Positions 32,726 through 44,000 of a stretch of 64,000 bases of DNA are shown here, piece after piece. Below the pieces are notes generated by a model. The model was given only the letters and a program-made list of their open reading frames with translations. It had not been told where the DNA came from and did not search any database. This stretch comes from Gongronella butleri (taxonomy: Eukaryota; Mucoromycota; Mucoromycetes; Mucorales; Cunninghamellaceae): the NCBI GenBank assembly GCA_025201375.1, contig JAIWZP010000008.1, positions 682,001-746,000 on the forward strand, read 5' to 3'. Every line of letters starts with the position of its first letter. The first letter of the stretch is position 1. Both the position numbers and the translations under genes were made by a program.

Positions 32726-33054
32726 CAGGTTGCCAAACGAATTTGGATTTTCTGGCTGAGCCTGAACCTCTCAAGCGGGGGACCTTCCAGGTGCATTTTG
32801 ACCTGACCAACTTTTTTTCCAAAATTCGAAAAAAAAATTCACCACCACCAACGACTCGTCGCAGCGCCACGAAACTTTCCCACGTATAGGATTTGACTCC
32901 TCTCTTCTCAGAAATAAATGAATTAAAACTTCGATGTCGATCGATTGGCCCGGAGACAAAATTGACATTGCTGAAAAATTTATTGGATGATGGCTGTAGC
33001 GCCTTTTTCAAAAAATCATTTCGCGGTGAAATCTGCTTCAATCACCGCGAAATT
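32726..33054. other. Unassigned spacer in repeat island
   Basis: No coding or RNA gene recognised. Open frames are short on both strands. Confidence 0.35.
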
Positions 33055-33190
33055 TTACCACCTGGACGAGTCGCGCCTCTTTTTTCAGGAAAAAATGCAA
33101 ACCGGAAGCCGATCAGGTCGTTGTCGAGGTAATTGCCAATTTCACGAAAAAATTGTACAAATTCGATTCGAACGCCAAAAAAAGCAAGGG
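33055..33190. repeat. Dispersed repeat R3, copy 2
   Basis: Same orientation match to 8095-8235: gccgatcaggtcgttgtcgag, then aatttcacgaaaaaattgtacaaatt. Confidence 0.55.
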
Positions 33191-33621
33191 CTGGATTGTT
33201 GTCAAAGCAGTGCCATTGATCATTTCCGCGCGTTTTTTTTGCAAAAATCGTTAGAAAACCAGAGACCAGCCAACCGACGACTTGAAATTTTCGCAATTTT
33301 CAAAGCTTTTCCACAAATTCAATACAGTATTAAATTGCACAAACGTAACCTTGATTGGATGATCATCTCTCCAAACCTTTGCAGTAGGAGATTTCCGCGC
33401 GCTTTTTTAACAAGATGTTGAAACTCCCAGATCAATGGGTCGTTGTGTACAGTAGATGAATCCAAAATATCGACATTTTTACAATTTGGCGCTGTCTTGA
33501 TCAAATTATTCTTTGATCGCGAAGCAACTTGCATTGTTCGAGTCAGACGAGCTCGGATGGCATTATTTCCAGAATGTTTATTTGTTTGGCCGATGCGTGA
33601 TTTTTGTATGCTTGCTTGTGA

Positions 33622-34145
33622 TAGGGATGTACGGTATTTCAAACAAATTCAAGCTCACTACTCCTCTAAGCTGCTGTTTGAGCTTGTTTAAAAAAAAGCT
33701 GTTTGAGCTCGTTTGAAATCGGATTTTTTTCGAGCTTGATTGAAAAGCTTGAAAAAGCAAGCTTGAAAATATTTTTGCACGTGATCACCTATGCTGAACA
33801 TCTATCTGTGATCTCCCTGTTTGCTGTGTGCCAGTGAAATTCCTCATAAAGGATAAATCAAGCTTCAAGCCGAGCTTGATTGGAAAAGCTTGTCCGAAAG
33901 CTTGAAAACGCAAAAAAGTCTCAAGAAGAAAAAACCGAAGAACACGCCACACACCAAAATGATGAAAATTCAGAGAATAGGGTGTACCTTCATTATTTTT
34001 TTCAAGCTTTCAAGCTTTTTCAAACACCAAAAAAAGCTTGAGCTTGTTTGAAATAAAATTTTGCATGTTTGAGCTTGAGTCAAACCAAGCTTTTTCAAAC
34101 AAGCTTTCAAACACATGTTTGAAATAATACTGTACATCCCTTGTA
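33622..34145. mobile_element. hAT-type MITE, 524 bp
   Basis: The element starts TAGGGATGTACGGTATTTC and ends, read on the other strand, TACAAGGGATGTACAGTATT.., so the termini are inverted repeats of ~25 bp with small gaps. It is flanked by a perfect 8-bp direct repeat, GCTTGTGA, at 33614-33621 and 34146-34153. An 8-bp duplication and (T/C)AGGGATG-like ends are typical of the hAT superfamily. The interior is non-coding and full of AGCTTG/CAAGCT and TTTGAAA words in both orientations, so the whole element can fold back. No transposase is encoded; it would need one in trans. Confidence 0.8.
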
Positions 34146-34269
34146 GCTTGTGAAGGCCGTTCAAGCATTGCAAAAATTTTCAACCTCGACATTCTTCTCG
34201 GCATCTGATAGAACGACACACAGGGCTTTTAACGTGTCGAAAGCAGCTGTTGAATCTTCATCGAATGAG

Positions 34270-34450
34270 ACCAGTTTCATCGACGGATGATGGCCAAAAC
34301 TCGCAGAGAAAATCCACTTTTTCAACAAAATCTTTCATTGCAATTTGCTCGACAACGGTCTAGCCGACACCCATTTTTTATTGCAGTTTTACTAACAAAC
34401 ACGGGGGCAAAGCATCCAATGGGATGACTTTCAGCGCGCTAGCTTGGGCT
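34270..34450. repeat. Dispersed repeat R2, copy 3
   Basis: The fullest of the three R2 copies: gatggccaaaactcgcagaga, gcaatttgctcgacaacggtc, attttttattgcagttttac and gcatccaatgggatgactttcagcgcgct. Confidence 0.6.
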
Positions 34451-34884
34451 TTAACTATTTGCAGCGGTCATTTCATTCAACACTCCAGCCTCCATGCAGA
34501 CCACTCATCACTCGGTGTACAGACTCAGGTGGTGCAAAATAAAAAATAAAAAAATAACAAAAAAATAAAAAATCCATGCAATCCACGCACTTAATTTGGA
34601 AGTGTCGAACCTTAAATTTTTGCAAAAAACCTTGCCCAAAGTAGGCACTTTTTCTCGGTCGATCGCAGTTCATGCGTCACTCTTTGGGCCTTTTTTCTTA
34701 AGGTGGGGCGACCTGTCATTTTGTCTGCCAATAGCAAATCGTCGGAGTTACTTGTTTGGGATGCATTGATCACTCGGAGTTAGAATTTCCCCAAATTTGG
34801 CGTTTTCTGAGATTGAAATGTGTGACCCTGAGTGACCCCTGAGTGACCCCTGAATTTTTCAAAAGTGGTCGTAGCGCTATGGGG

Positions 34885-35185
34885 GTTTAAGCTTTTTTGT
34901 TGCAAATTTTGCGCTGAATTCGATGCGGCTGTTTTTGAGCGGGCTTGACCATGCAGATGGCGAGATAAATGCAAAATAAGGGCAAATTAAAGGTTTTTGG
35001 AATATACTGTACCGTACAGTACAGGCTCAAAAAAAAATAGGGCGGATTCGCCGTGATGAGGTCTGGTGGCCTGAAGTTTGTGCCCTGACGCGAATTTCAT
35101 TGGCGGGCAGGTAGGCTATAAAAAAATTTCTGGAGGCACAACAGGCCATCAAAATCCCAAAAACACGCTGCTTTGTCGTTTCCTA
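34885..35185. repeat. Dispersed repeat R1, copy 1
   Basis: ~270-300 bp closely related to 50385-50650 in the same orientation. Shared blocks: gcaaattttgcgctgaattc, ggctcaaaaaaaaatagggc, ggcgggcaggtaggctataa and ctggaggcacaacaggccat. Relative to copy 2 it has gained a ~20-bp TACTGTACCGTACAGTA palindrome near 35006. Confidence 0.75.
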
Positions 35186-36509
35186 AAGGCAGATGCGTCG
35201 TTTCTTGTTCAACAACAGTGTAGCACGCTGCTGCAAGCAAGCATTGAACAACTGTACTTAACAGCACGCGCCAGATTCTGTTCACTGCGATGATTAAAAA
35301 TGCACGAAGGATCAAAACACTTTATTTATTTGTGGTGTATGGTACTGTAAATCTGTATGATAAAATCCCAAGATCATGAAAAAATCATCATGAATTTTTT
35401 TGTACAGTATCATATTCTTTCGACGTTTCCTTGTATCATACCAGTATGTCATATCAAACGTACAGTAACAATTTTTTTATTGAACAGAGGAGACCTGATA
35501 TGATATGATAAAACGCACTTGATTCTTGCAAAAATGACCATTTCAAATTTGAAGACCACCAGATGCGTGGCGTTTAGCGTCACAAACTGCCATTTTTGCG
35601 TGTTAATATCGTTTTTCGAACTGCTGGTATGATATCATACTTGGCCTTTGGTGCTAGTCACAAAGTCATTGTCAATAATACAGTGAGATGCTTGGCGCAA
35701 AGAAGGGTTGGCGTGTTGAGTAGGTTGTTTACAGAGTGCAGCGTTCAATGCAAACATTCCATATGCAAAAAGTCAAAAAATTGGTATGATAAGATGACTT
35801 TTTTTGTGCGCTGTGTAGAGTGCGCTGTAATTGCTAATGCTATGATATGATACAGTATCATAAGACTGAAAGACACCTTATATTATCTATGCATCGCACT
35901 TGCTCCCACGAAGATTGAATACGAAGAAACGGGTCATCCCAAATGCAAAAAAACGAAAGATGATCTTTCGATTTTTCTTGTGAAGGCGGTCGTCGTAGGC
36001 TCATGGCGCTTTATTACAGCTGCAGGATTGTACTGTCGTAAAAATTTTGCGCCCAATGCTCGTACCTTCTGTAGGAACGAATTGTGGGGGACTTGGCTAG
36101 GGAGATGCAAAAAAAAAAACCGAGAATGCGCTGTTCACACGCACTGACGTGCTTCCCCCCCTTTTTTTTTTAAATGATCAATGCGCTTAAAGTTTATGGG
36201 TAGTGCACGATCGTGTCGACCTTGATCCTTGGGCTCTACTGGATTATGCTCATATGTCCTGGCGGCTGCATGGTTTTCCCCGCGGCAGCAATGCTTCTTC
36301 TTACGAATGGCTGATCTTTTACTCCTTACTACGCGTGATCCATGACGATTTCTCTGGATTACTGGCGTGCAGTTGCCAAGTTGCCTTGTTGGGACGTGCT
36401 TCTCCTTTTTTTTTTTTGTGTTTTGGCTGATCCTTCTCGGCATAAAGTTTGTCGCTTGTGTTACTCTGCCTGACGTGTATGGCAACGAGAATATTCACTT
36501 CCCCCCTCC

Positions 36510-36551
<42 letters not shown>

Positions 36552-36574
36552 TGTGCTTTTCCTGCTCATATCAT
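35186..36574. other. Repeat-rich spacer and leader of the transcription-factor-like gene
   Basis: TACAGTA/ATCATAC words occur at ~35340-35480 and ~35630-35870. From ~36120 the composition changes to C/T-rich sequence, with a T tract at ~36513-36541 just before the ATG at 36575. Open frames at 36203-36430 and 36367-36948 have no recognised domain. Confidence 0.4.
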
Positions 36575-38866
36575 ATGCCATACTCATCAGAAGAGAATGC
36601 ATCCGTGTCTTCCGCGCCATTGTGGGATATGTCTTCCAACGAAAGCATCATGGATTTTCTTCTTTATGGCGCGAGATCCTCGGGCCCCTCTTCTCCGAGT
36701 CCCACCGTCACAATGGCAACTTCGTCGGTTTTGCATACAAGGGCGGAAAGCAGCGGTTCATCCGTTGTGTACAGCAGTGGCGGCCATGGATTCTTGAACA
36801 TTTTTCAATCGCCTCAACAACAATTCATGACTGGGCCAGGGAGTATGCTCTACTATCCGCCTCCCATGCCTCCCATGCCTCCCATGGCCACATCCACGCC
36901 TCCCATGGCCACGTCCACGCCATCGACGCCATTCAACCTCAGCTTTGACCTGCCGGAGACTCTGGAAAGCCATTCAACCACGATTGACGACAGTGACAAG
37001 GGAGATGCAACCGACTCGAGCCCAAATAAACTCGTCACTTACAATATCAGCTCGTTTACCGATCTGCTAAAGGTGCTCAAGCCCATCACCAAAGCCCAAC
37101 AGCCGAAAAAAAAGCGACGACGCAGATGCAAAGTGAAAACCACGTCTGATTTTATTCTTGCCAGCTCCCTTGACAGCCAATTCGAATTGCAGCAGCAGCA
37201 ACAAGCGGAAACGCAGCAGCAGCTTGCGCGCTCGCACCCGCAGTGGCTGCACGACGACAACAGGCCTGCTGGTGGTACAATGTGCGCCTATCACACACCA
37301 AACAAAGGCGACCCACGCAATTGGCATGCAGATCTATTGACATGGATGCCAAAACGAGTCCAGGACACGGTCGAGTCCACACAATTTCTCGAGCTGCTCA
37401 TGGGCAAGGCACAGACACATTGGTGCTGTGTTGGCTTCAAGGTCGCGCCCATCACGTCCGAGGTGATCAAATATTGGCGCAGAGCACCGATCACCGTAGT
37501 GTATTGCGTTGCATCCATTGTGCTGGTGACCTTCATGGACCATCAAGCTGGACAATCGTTTGTCAAGCAGACCGCCATGGAATTTTATCAGCAGGCGCGC
37601 CGTTCCATGGACAATCTGATATTTGAAGACGACGACGACGACGACGACGACGACGATGACCAGGACGCTTTGGCGGTCGGCAACTTCGATGCACTCTCTC
37701 CGGCAAAGCGTATGACCATACAATCGTATTTTTGTCTGAGCTATACGTCCAACCTTTTGCGTCTTTATGAGCAGCAGCGATCATGGGGTGGACTCGCGTC
37801 AATTGCGCTTCAACTCCGAACCAAAGACGCGCTTTCGGGCTGCCGACCTCTGGATCTTCCTGTGCTCAGATGCTGGGCACGTTGGTATTATGTCGACGCG
37901 TGGATGTCGCTCACTTTGCATCGCGATTGCCTGCTACCCGATATGCCGCCGGCCGATTTGAACCTGGCTGTTCTGCAAGACGCCGATCACATCAGTCTCT
38001 ATCGGTTCGCCAACATGGCAACATTTATGCGCCGCTACATCTCAGCCATGCGTGGCGATCAGCTGCTAAATCACGAAAGTGCAAAGCCGACGGCAATTTA
38101 CTATTCGATCACGCGCGACTTGGACGAATGGTATGAAAAAACAGGCAACACGAGCGACAAGGACAACCACCTCCACTTGTGCTATCATGCAATGCGATTA
38201 GTCGTGCTCTATCAATTCTTGCCGCCAGAGCACCCACCCAAGGACGAAATGATTCTTCAAGACGCATTGCAGACCAATCTGTCTCTCCTTGACGCCTTGC
38301 AGAGTTTGTCTTCCAAGGGTTGCGATCAAAGTACATATCATCATATGTTTTTTGCCATTCACAACACGGCATCAAGAATTTACACCTATTTTCACAAAAT
38401 GCGCACGAACAACTCGTATTACAATGCCAACACCTCGAAATGGCGCCGAATTTCAAAAGATCAGCTGCCCATGAATTTCGTCCTTCTCAAACGATCACAA
38501 GCATACGTCAATGATGTATTCAAAATGCGATTTTACGCCGAAAATATCGAAAGGCAATTTGAGCAATTGGGCATCAAAGTGCCGCCCCGCTTACAACAGC
38601 CTGACGCCATTCCCATCTTCCAATTGATCACCTGTGGAGACACCGTGGATGCAAGTGACATCGTGGACGCCATGGACACCGTGGACGCCAGTGACACGGT
38701 GGACAGCAACGACGCCGAGGAGGAAACGGCACCAGTCGCAAAAAAACGAAAAAAACGCAAAGGCATCATGGACAAGCTGATGCAATTGCCCGAGGTGCGC
38801 ATTTACCGATTGAAATCCACTCTGAAGCGCAAGCACAAGAAAACCTACAAGGTCTCAAAGCATTGA
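36575..38866 (+). CDS. Fungal transcription-factor-like protein, no visible zinc cluster
   Basis: A single exon of 763 residues, starting at the first ATG after a T tract. The N terminus is Ser/Pro-rich with a PPMPPMPPM and tandem PPMATSTP stretch. A basic patch (KKKRRRRCKVK, ~179-189) could be a nuclear localisation signal. The region ~250-620 resembles the middle homology domain of fungal Zn2Cys6 regulators (LPVLRCWARWYYVDAWMSL, HRDCLLPDMPP), but no CX2CX6C cluster is seen anywhere, so DNA binding may be indirect or lost. An Asp tract (~353-363) and a C-terminal VDASD-type repeat (~691-708) are low-complexity. The end is very basic. Being a gene is well supported by length and composition; the family call is moderate. 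Confidence 0.75.
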   Translation: MPYSSEENASVSSAPLWDMSSNESIMDFLLYGARSSGPSSPSPTVTMATSSVLHTRAESSGSSVVYSSGGHGFLNIFQSPQQQFMTGPGSMLYYPPPMPPMPPMATSTPPMATSTPSTPFNLSFDLPETLESHSTTIDDSDKGDATDSSPNKLVTYNISSFTDLLKVLKPITKAQQPKKKRRRRCKVKTTSDFILASSLDSQFELQQQQQAETQQQLARSHPQWLHDDNRPAGGTMCAYHTPNKGDPRNWHADLLTWMPKRVQDTVESTQFLELLMGKAQTHWCCVGFKVAPITSEVIKYWRRAPITVVYCVASIVLVTFMDHQAGQSFVKQTAMEFYQQARRSMDNLIFEDDDDDDDDDDDQDALAVGNFDALSPAKRMTIQSYFCLSYTSNLLRLYEQQRSWGGLASIALQLRTKDALSGCRPLDLPVLRCWARWYYVDAWMSLTLHRDCLLPDMPPADLNLAVLQDADHISLYRFANMATFMRRYISAMRGDQLLNHESAKPTAIYYSITRDLDEWYEKTGNTSDKDNHLHLCYHAMRLVVLYQFLPPEHPPKDEMILQDALQTNLSLLDALQSLSSKGCDQSTYHHMFFAIHNTASRIYTYFHKMRTNNSYYNANTSKWRRISKDQLPMNFVLLKRSQAYVNDVFKMRFYAENIERQFEQLGIKVPPRLQQPDAIPIFQLITCGDTVDASDIVDAMDTVDASDTVDSNDAEEETAPVAKKRKKRKGIMDKLMQLPEVRIYRLKSTLKRKHKKTYKVSKH

Positions 38867-39336
38867 AGCAACCCTTTTTGCCAATAAAATCGTCGATCTT
38901 TTTTTTTTTTTTTCTTGTCTTTTGGTCCTGAGAGCCATGTTTGATATTTGAAACACCGCATGGGAGGAAGGATGTTCCTGTCAAATGCTTCTGACCCGTG
39001 TGAATTTGAGAATGGCCCAGCCTGCCATTGACAGTCATCATTCATCATCAGATGTTTGAAGCCGTTAAATAGCATAGGCAAGCGCAAAAGCATCGCAACC
39101 TCTCATGAGCCATCAATAAAAAGGTATTTTCCCCACTGCAAGTCTTATCTGCGCTTTGGATTCACATGAATGGCTTGATACGCGCAGAAATACAGCTATA
39201 TTGCCTAATTGGGAAGCTACTTTCATTCTACAAGACGGATCACAACATCATAAAAGCGTGGCGATTGCCATCATTCTGACTTTCTGATAGTTCTTTTCCC
39301 TGTTTCACCTCTTTGCCCTTTCACACGAACACAAAA
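38867..39336. other. Spacer and promoter of guanine deaminase
   Basis: AATAAA at ~38882 serves the upstream gene. No further gene recognised. Confidence 0.45.
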
Positions 39337-40889
39337 ATGACCTCTGGCCACACAACTCATATTTATTATGGCACCTTTGTGCACACACTTGCACTTAAGG
39401 AGCTGGAAATTGTCACTCAAGGCATAATTGAAGTGGAGAACGGCTGCATCGTCAAGGTTGAGCACAATGTCAAGGACCTGGACACATATCTTGCGAGCGG
39501 CAAGTGGGCAGACTATCAGGTAGGCTTGCAAAAACTCAAAATAATTGGTGCCTGACCCCATTTTTGGCGCTCTTTTTTAGTTGCATCAGCTTGGGGAGCA
39601 CGAATTTTTGATACCTGGCTTTGTGGACACGCACGCTGTAAGTGAATTGACGTTCTACAAGTGATTGAGCGGGCAAAAGCTCATCTTTACATTGCCGTTT
39701 GCCTTAGCACGCCCCTCAACACGTCTTTGCGGGCTCTGGAATGGAATTGCCGCTGCTGGACTGGCTGAACACATACACATTCCCCTCAGAGGCCAAGTTT
39801 GCGGACGAAAATTACGCTGAAAGCATGTACCTCAAGACCGTGGGCCGATTTTTGCGCAATGGCACCACAACGTGCAGCTGGTTTGCATCGATTCACTTGG
39901 GTGCATGCCAGCGCCTAGTTGATATCATCAGCGAATTGGGCCAACGCGCCTTTGTCGGCAAGGTGAACATGGATCAAAACAGCCCAGATTACTATGTGGA
40001 GACCACCGAGGCCAGCTTGAAAGAAACGCGTCAATTCATCGAATATGTCAAATCCAAGGGCTCCAATTTGATCACACCAGTTGTCACACCTCGCTTTGCA
40101 ATCTCCTGTACATCTGACTTGATGCGTGGCCTGGCGGACTTGGCCAAAGAATACAAACTTCCCATTCAATCGCATCTTTGCGAGAATCCCGACGAGATCA
40201 CCTTTGCGCGCTCCTTGTTCCCCGACTGCGCGAGCTACACGGATATTTATCATCAACACGGGCTGCTGGGACCGGAGACATACATGGCTCATTGCGTGCA
40301 CATGACCGATGACGAGGTTGAATTGCTTGCCAAGACGGAAACAGGCGTCGCGCATTGTGCAAACAGCAATTTCTCGCTGCAGAGCGGCGTGTGCGACGTG
40401 CAGCGGCTCTTGCGCCATGGGATCAAGGTCGGCCTTGGCACGGACGTGGCTGGTGGATTCTCGCCGTCGATCCTGGACGCCATTCGTGCTGGGTTCTGGG
40501 CTTCCAAGATGAACAAAATCATCCAGCGCGACATGCACAAGAACAATGCCTATGCCATCCTCCAACCAGCCGAGCTCCTTTACTTGGCCACGCTCGGCGG
40601 CGCTCAGGTGCTTGGCCTCGACAATTCCATTGGCAACTTTTGTGTAGGCAAATCCTTTGACGCATTGTGGGTGGACGCAGATCGTGGCTCCATTGATTTG
40701 CTCGGCGACTTGACACCATTCCAAAAGCTTGAGAAGTTCCTGTTCAACGGATCCTCCGAGAATTTAATCCACGTGTACGTGAACGGACGACGCGTTTCTG
40801 GCGCTGTTTCCTGCGATGATATGTCATGCTCGACCACAACGCTCAGCCTGGAAGCCTCCAACAGCAGTGATCAGGAAAAAGTCTTGTAG
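39337..40889 (+). CDS. GUD1: Guanine deaminase
   Basis: Three exons, 39337-39519, 39581-39637 and 39708-40889, give 473 residues. The enzyme converts guanine to xanthine and ammonia in purine salvage and catabolism. It belongs to the metal-dependent amidohydrolases: the zinc HxH is in VDTHAHAPQH, split by the second intron, with further metal and catalytic residues in QSHLCENPDE, AHCVHMTD and GLGTDVAGG. The NGTTTCSWFAS and PRFAISC blocks are typical of guanine deaminases. The 57-nt second exon encodes GEHEFLIPGFVDTHA. It is convergent with the acyltransferase gene, with ~155 bases between stop codons. Confidence 0.95.
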
Positions 40890-41044
40890 AGTTTATAAAA
40901 AAATAAATCATGGCCATTGCACTTTTTTTTTTGAAAAATAAAATAAGCAGGTCAGATTATTCCGTTTGTAGACGCGATTAAATGTAAAAAGGGGTCATAC
41001 AATAATTTATTTGAGTACAAACGAGATATAAATGCAGCAGGTGG

Positions 41045-44000
41045 CTAGAGCTTTGCGCGGTCCTGATTAAGTTTCTTGATTAGATTCTTCTGATTGGGTG
41101 TTTGCTGCAGATTTTCTTCGCCAATGATGTCCGCCAAGCGCAGAACGCGCGTGCTGACCGTGGCATTATCGCGACGGTTTTTGCCTTCCCGTCTAAAGGT
41201 GCCAATGCGCTCGACCAATGCCCAAAGTTGGCCACTAGGTAATAACAGGCCATTCTGTCGCTGCGGATAATAATCCTCATGCAAGCTAATTTCAGACCAT
41301 GACTTTGGAGACGTGTGGCGTCTCTTGATGATAATTCCTTGCTCTTCAAATCGTGTCATCGCGCTGGCAAGAGTCTCTTTGTTGACCGCTTCCAAATAGC
41401 TCTGTAAAAAAATCGTCAAAGGCAAAGTGAGTCGACCGGATCATTGATCTCCTGCCGTCTCTGTCCACGCTGCGCTTACCAAATCGCCTTGATAGAACAG
41501 CGTCTTGCCCAATGATTGCGAGCGTTTTTCAAAAAGCTTGCTGTCCACCCAAACAGGTTTGCCAGACCCATTGACCGACGGCGGGGCCAGCGAGAACAGA
41601 CTGACGCAAGCCAGCCAATAAGACTCAATGAATGGCCAGATCAAGAAGCACAAGAAATCTACATCAAAAAAGCTAAATGTTAGCATAAATCTAAAAAAAA
41701 TGTTGCAAAACATGCCATAATTTTCTCTGCCGCATTGGCGTTCAAAGTCTGCGAGACCGACATAGCCATTGGAGTCCAATTCAATCACTTTGTTGTCAAC
41801 GAGCCACTGAACAGTGCGCTTCGTGTTGCTTTCCACGCCGCCAGGCTTGTAAATCATATCAAGCTTTAACAAACTCGACAAGAAAGACACCTCACGAAGC
41901 ATGTCGTCGTATTTCATGCGCTGCATCGCCTTGCCACCGCCAAATTTCACCACGGTATACATGGCCGCACAAACAATGGCTAAAAAAAAGGCCCGTTAGC
42001 CCCGATGTTGCAAATTGATGCGTTTTCCACGAGTCGACGCAGTCGCTAGGCGCGTTTTTCACGCGTCAAAGCGTGTCAAAGCAAGCCATTTCACGCGACG
42101 GAAGTGTGTGGGATGCAATTATATAGGTTTTACCTTCTTCCACAAACATGTGAATCACTTGATTACGATAATACGACAATTCAAACGAATTGATGCCGTA
42201 AAACGTGGGTTCCAAGATATCCTTGCCCTTGTGTTCGCCAATGAGATCCTTATGAATTTGGATGGTGCGATCAACAATGTCCCCAGTGGACATTTCGTGG
42301 AATTCGGAGACTTGGCCACCTTTGGCGCGAATGATGCGCGTCAGCCAGTCCACGCGGCGAATCAGCTCACTACGACCGACACCGCGACCGCGAAGCGTCA
42401 AAATGACCGTGCCGACCAAGGCCGAAGGCATGACCACATTGATATTGTTCTTAAAAAGCAAAGAAAAAAAAAACAAAAAATCAGTTCTTTGCCCACTGTG
42501 CCATTTTGAAACGCGGCTTTTTTTTTTTTTTTAACACGTACGATATCTGAGAGCACGCGGTATCCTAGTGATTTGAGAAGGATGCTTTTTTGTGACATGT
42601 CGGTAAGGTCCATCGGTCTAAAGCAAATGTAAGTTAATTTGCAAGTGACTTTCTTTTTGTAATTCATCCATACCCTCGGTGCTGCAATTGATCTTCCAAC
42701 CAACCGCGGAGAGAATAAGGCTTGCAGACGCGGACTAGAGATCAAAGACAGTGTAAGAGTGACGTGTTTTGCTTGAAAAAATGCATAAACATTTACCATC
42801 GACGCGGCCCCACTTCAATTGCAGCAAGCGCGTATTTGTAATGACGCCCCTAATCAATACAAGAGCGTCAGCAACCTAAAAATTGAGTTGAAAAGAATAT
42901 GGTCTTACCACAGACTTTCTTTCTCCTTGGGATTGCCCAAAAGCTCATTGGCATACCTAAAACGACAGAGGAAAAAAAGGGTAAATGACACGCGACGCTC
43001 GTTTCTCTTTTGAGATGACCGTCTGGATAAGCTCTGGTCATACGTGGAAGTCTCAATGATCTTGTCGTAACCAATGGAAATGGGAACAATGTGGCAATCA
43101 TCGAATCGATTGTTGATCATGGCGTCCAAGATGATTTTCACAATGCCCAGCTTGGGCTGAAGAAGCTTGCCAAGACGAGAACGCGTTCCTTCCACAAAAC
43201 ATTCAAAGTTCACTGGATGGCACGAGCCGAAAATTCAAGAAATAACGTCAATTGGGCATTTTTGTGCGGCAAATGTCCGCTCTTACTGCCTTCTTGGAGG
43301 AGTTTGACCGTGTATTCCTCGAGCACCGTCTTGTACAAGGTGTCGCCACCCCATTCGCGCCGGATGTAAAAGGCGCCGGCATTTTTAAGCACGGACCCCA
43401 CCACGGGCATGTCCAAATTGTCGCCTGCCACAATGTGAGGGATCTGGAAGCCGAGTCGGAACATAAGATATGACACCACCAGGTAGTCAATGTGCGACTT
43501 GTGCGACGGGAGCAGAATCAACGATTGTTTGCGCTCTTGCGCCAACAGAGCCACACGTTTCAACTGAATTAGACGTAGTAAAAGGCACATGTAAGATTGT
43601 ATCTCTTTTGGTTACACAAGCGCAAGCTCCGCCTTGGCCATCATGCCGTTCCAGGCGGGCACCGTCCCCACAAACGCGTTCCCCCATTCCGAGGGCAGCC
43701 GAATTGGCTTTTTTTTTTTATTACCTCCACCCATTCGCTTTCCTTGATGTGGATGCCTTGATGATACAATCGCACAAGAACGTTGTTGATGGCAAAGGCA
43801 AAAAACCTGAGGATTGAAAAAAAGTGAGCGGCAATGACAATTGCGCCAGCGCGACGCGATTTTTTTTTTTACCGGATAAAGCGAATATCGTCCATTTTGG
43901 CCACACACTTGTCAGCAATTCCTTTGGCAACAGCTTGCAATTCACGGCGGAATGCCTTTTGCTGCTTCTTGAGCATCTTTTCGCGGTCCTTTTCGCTCAT

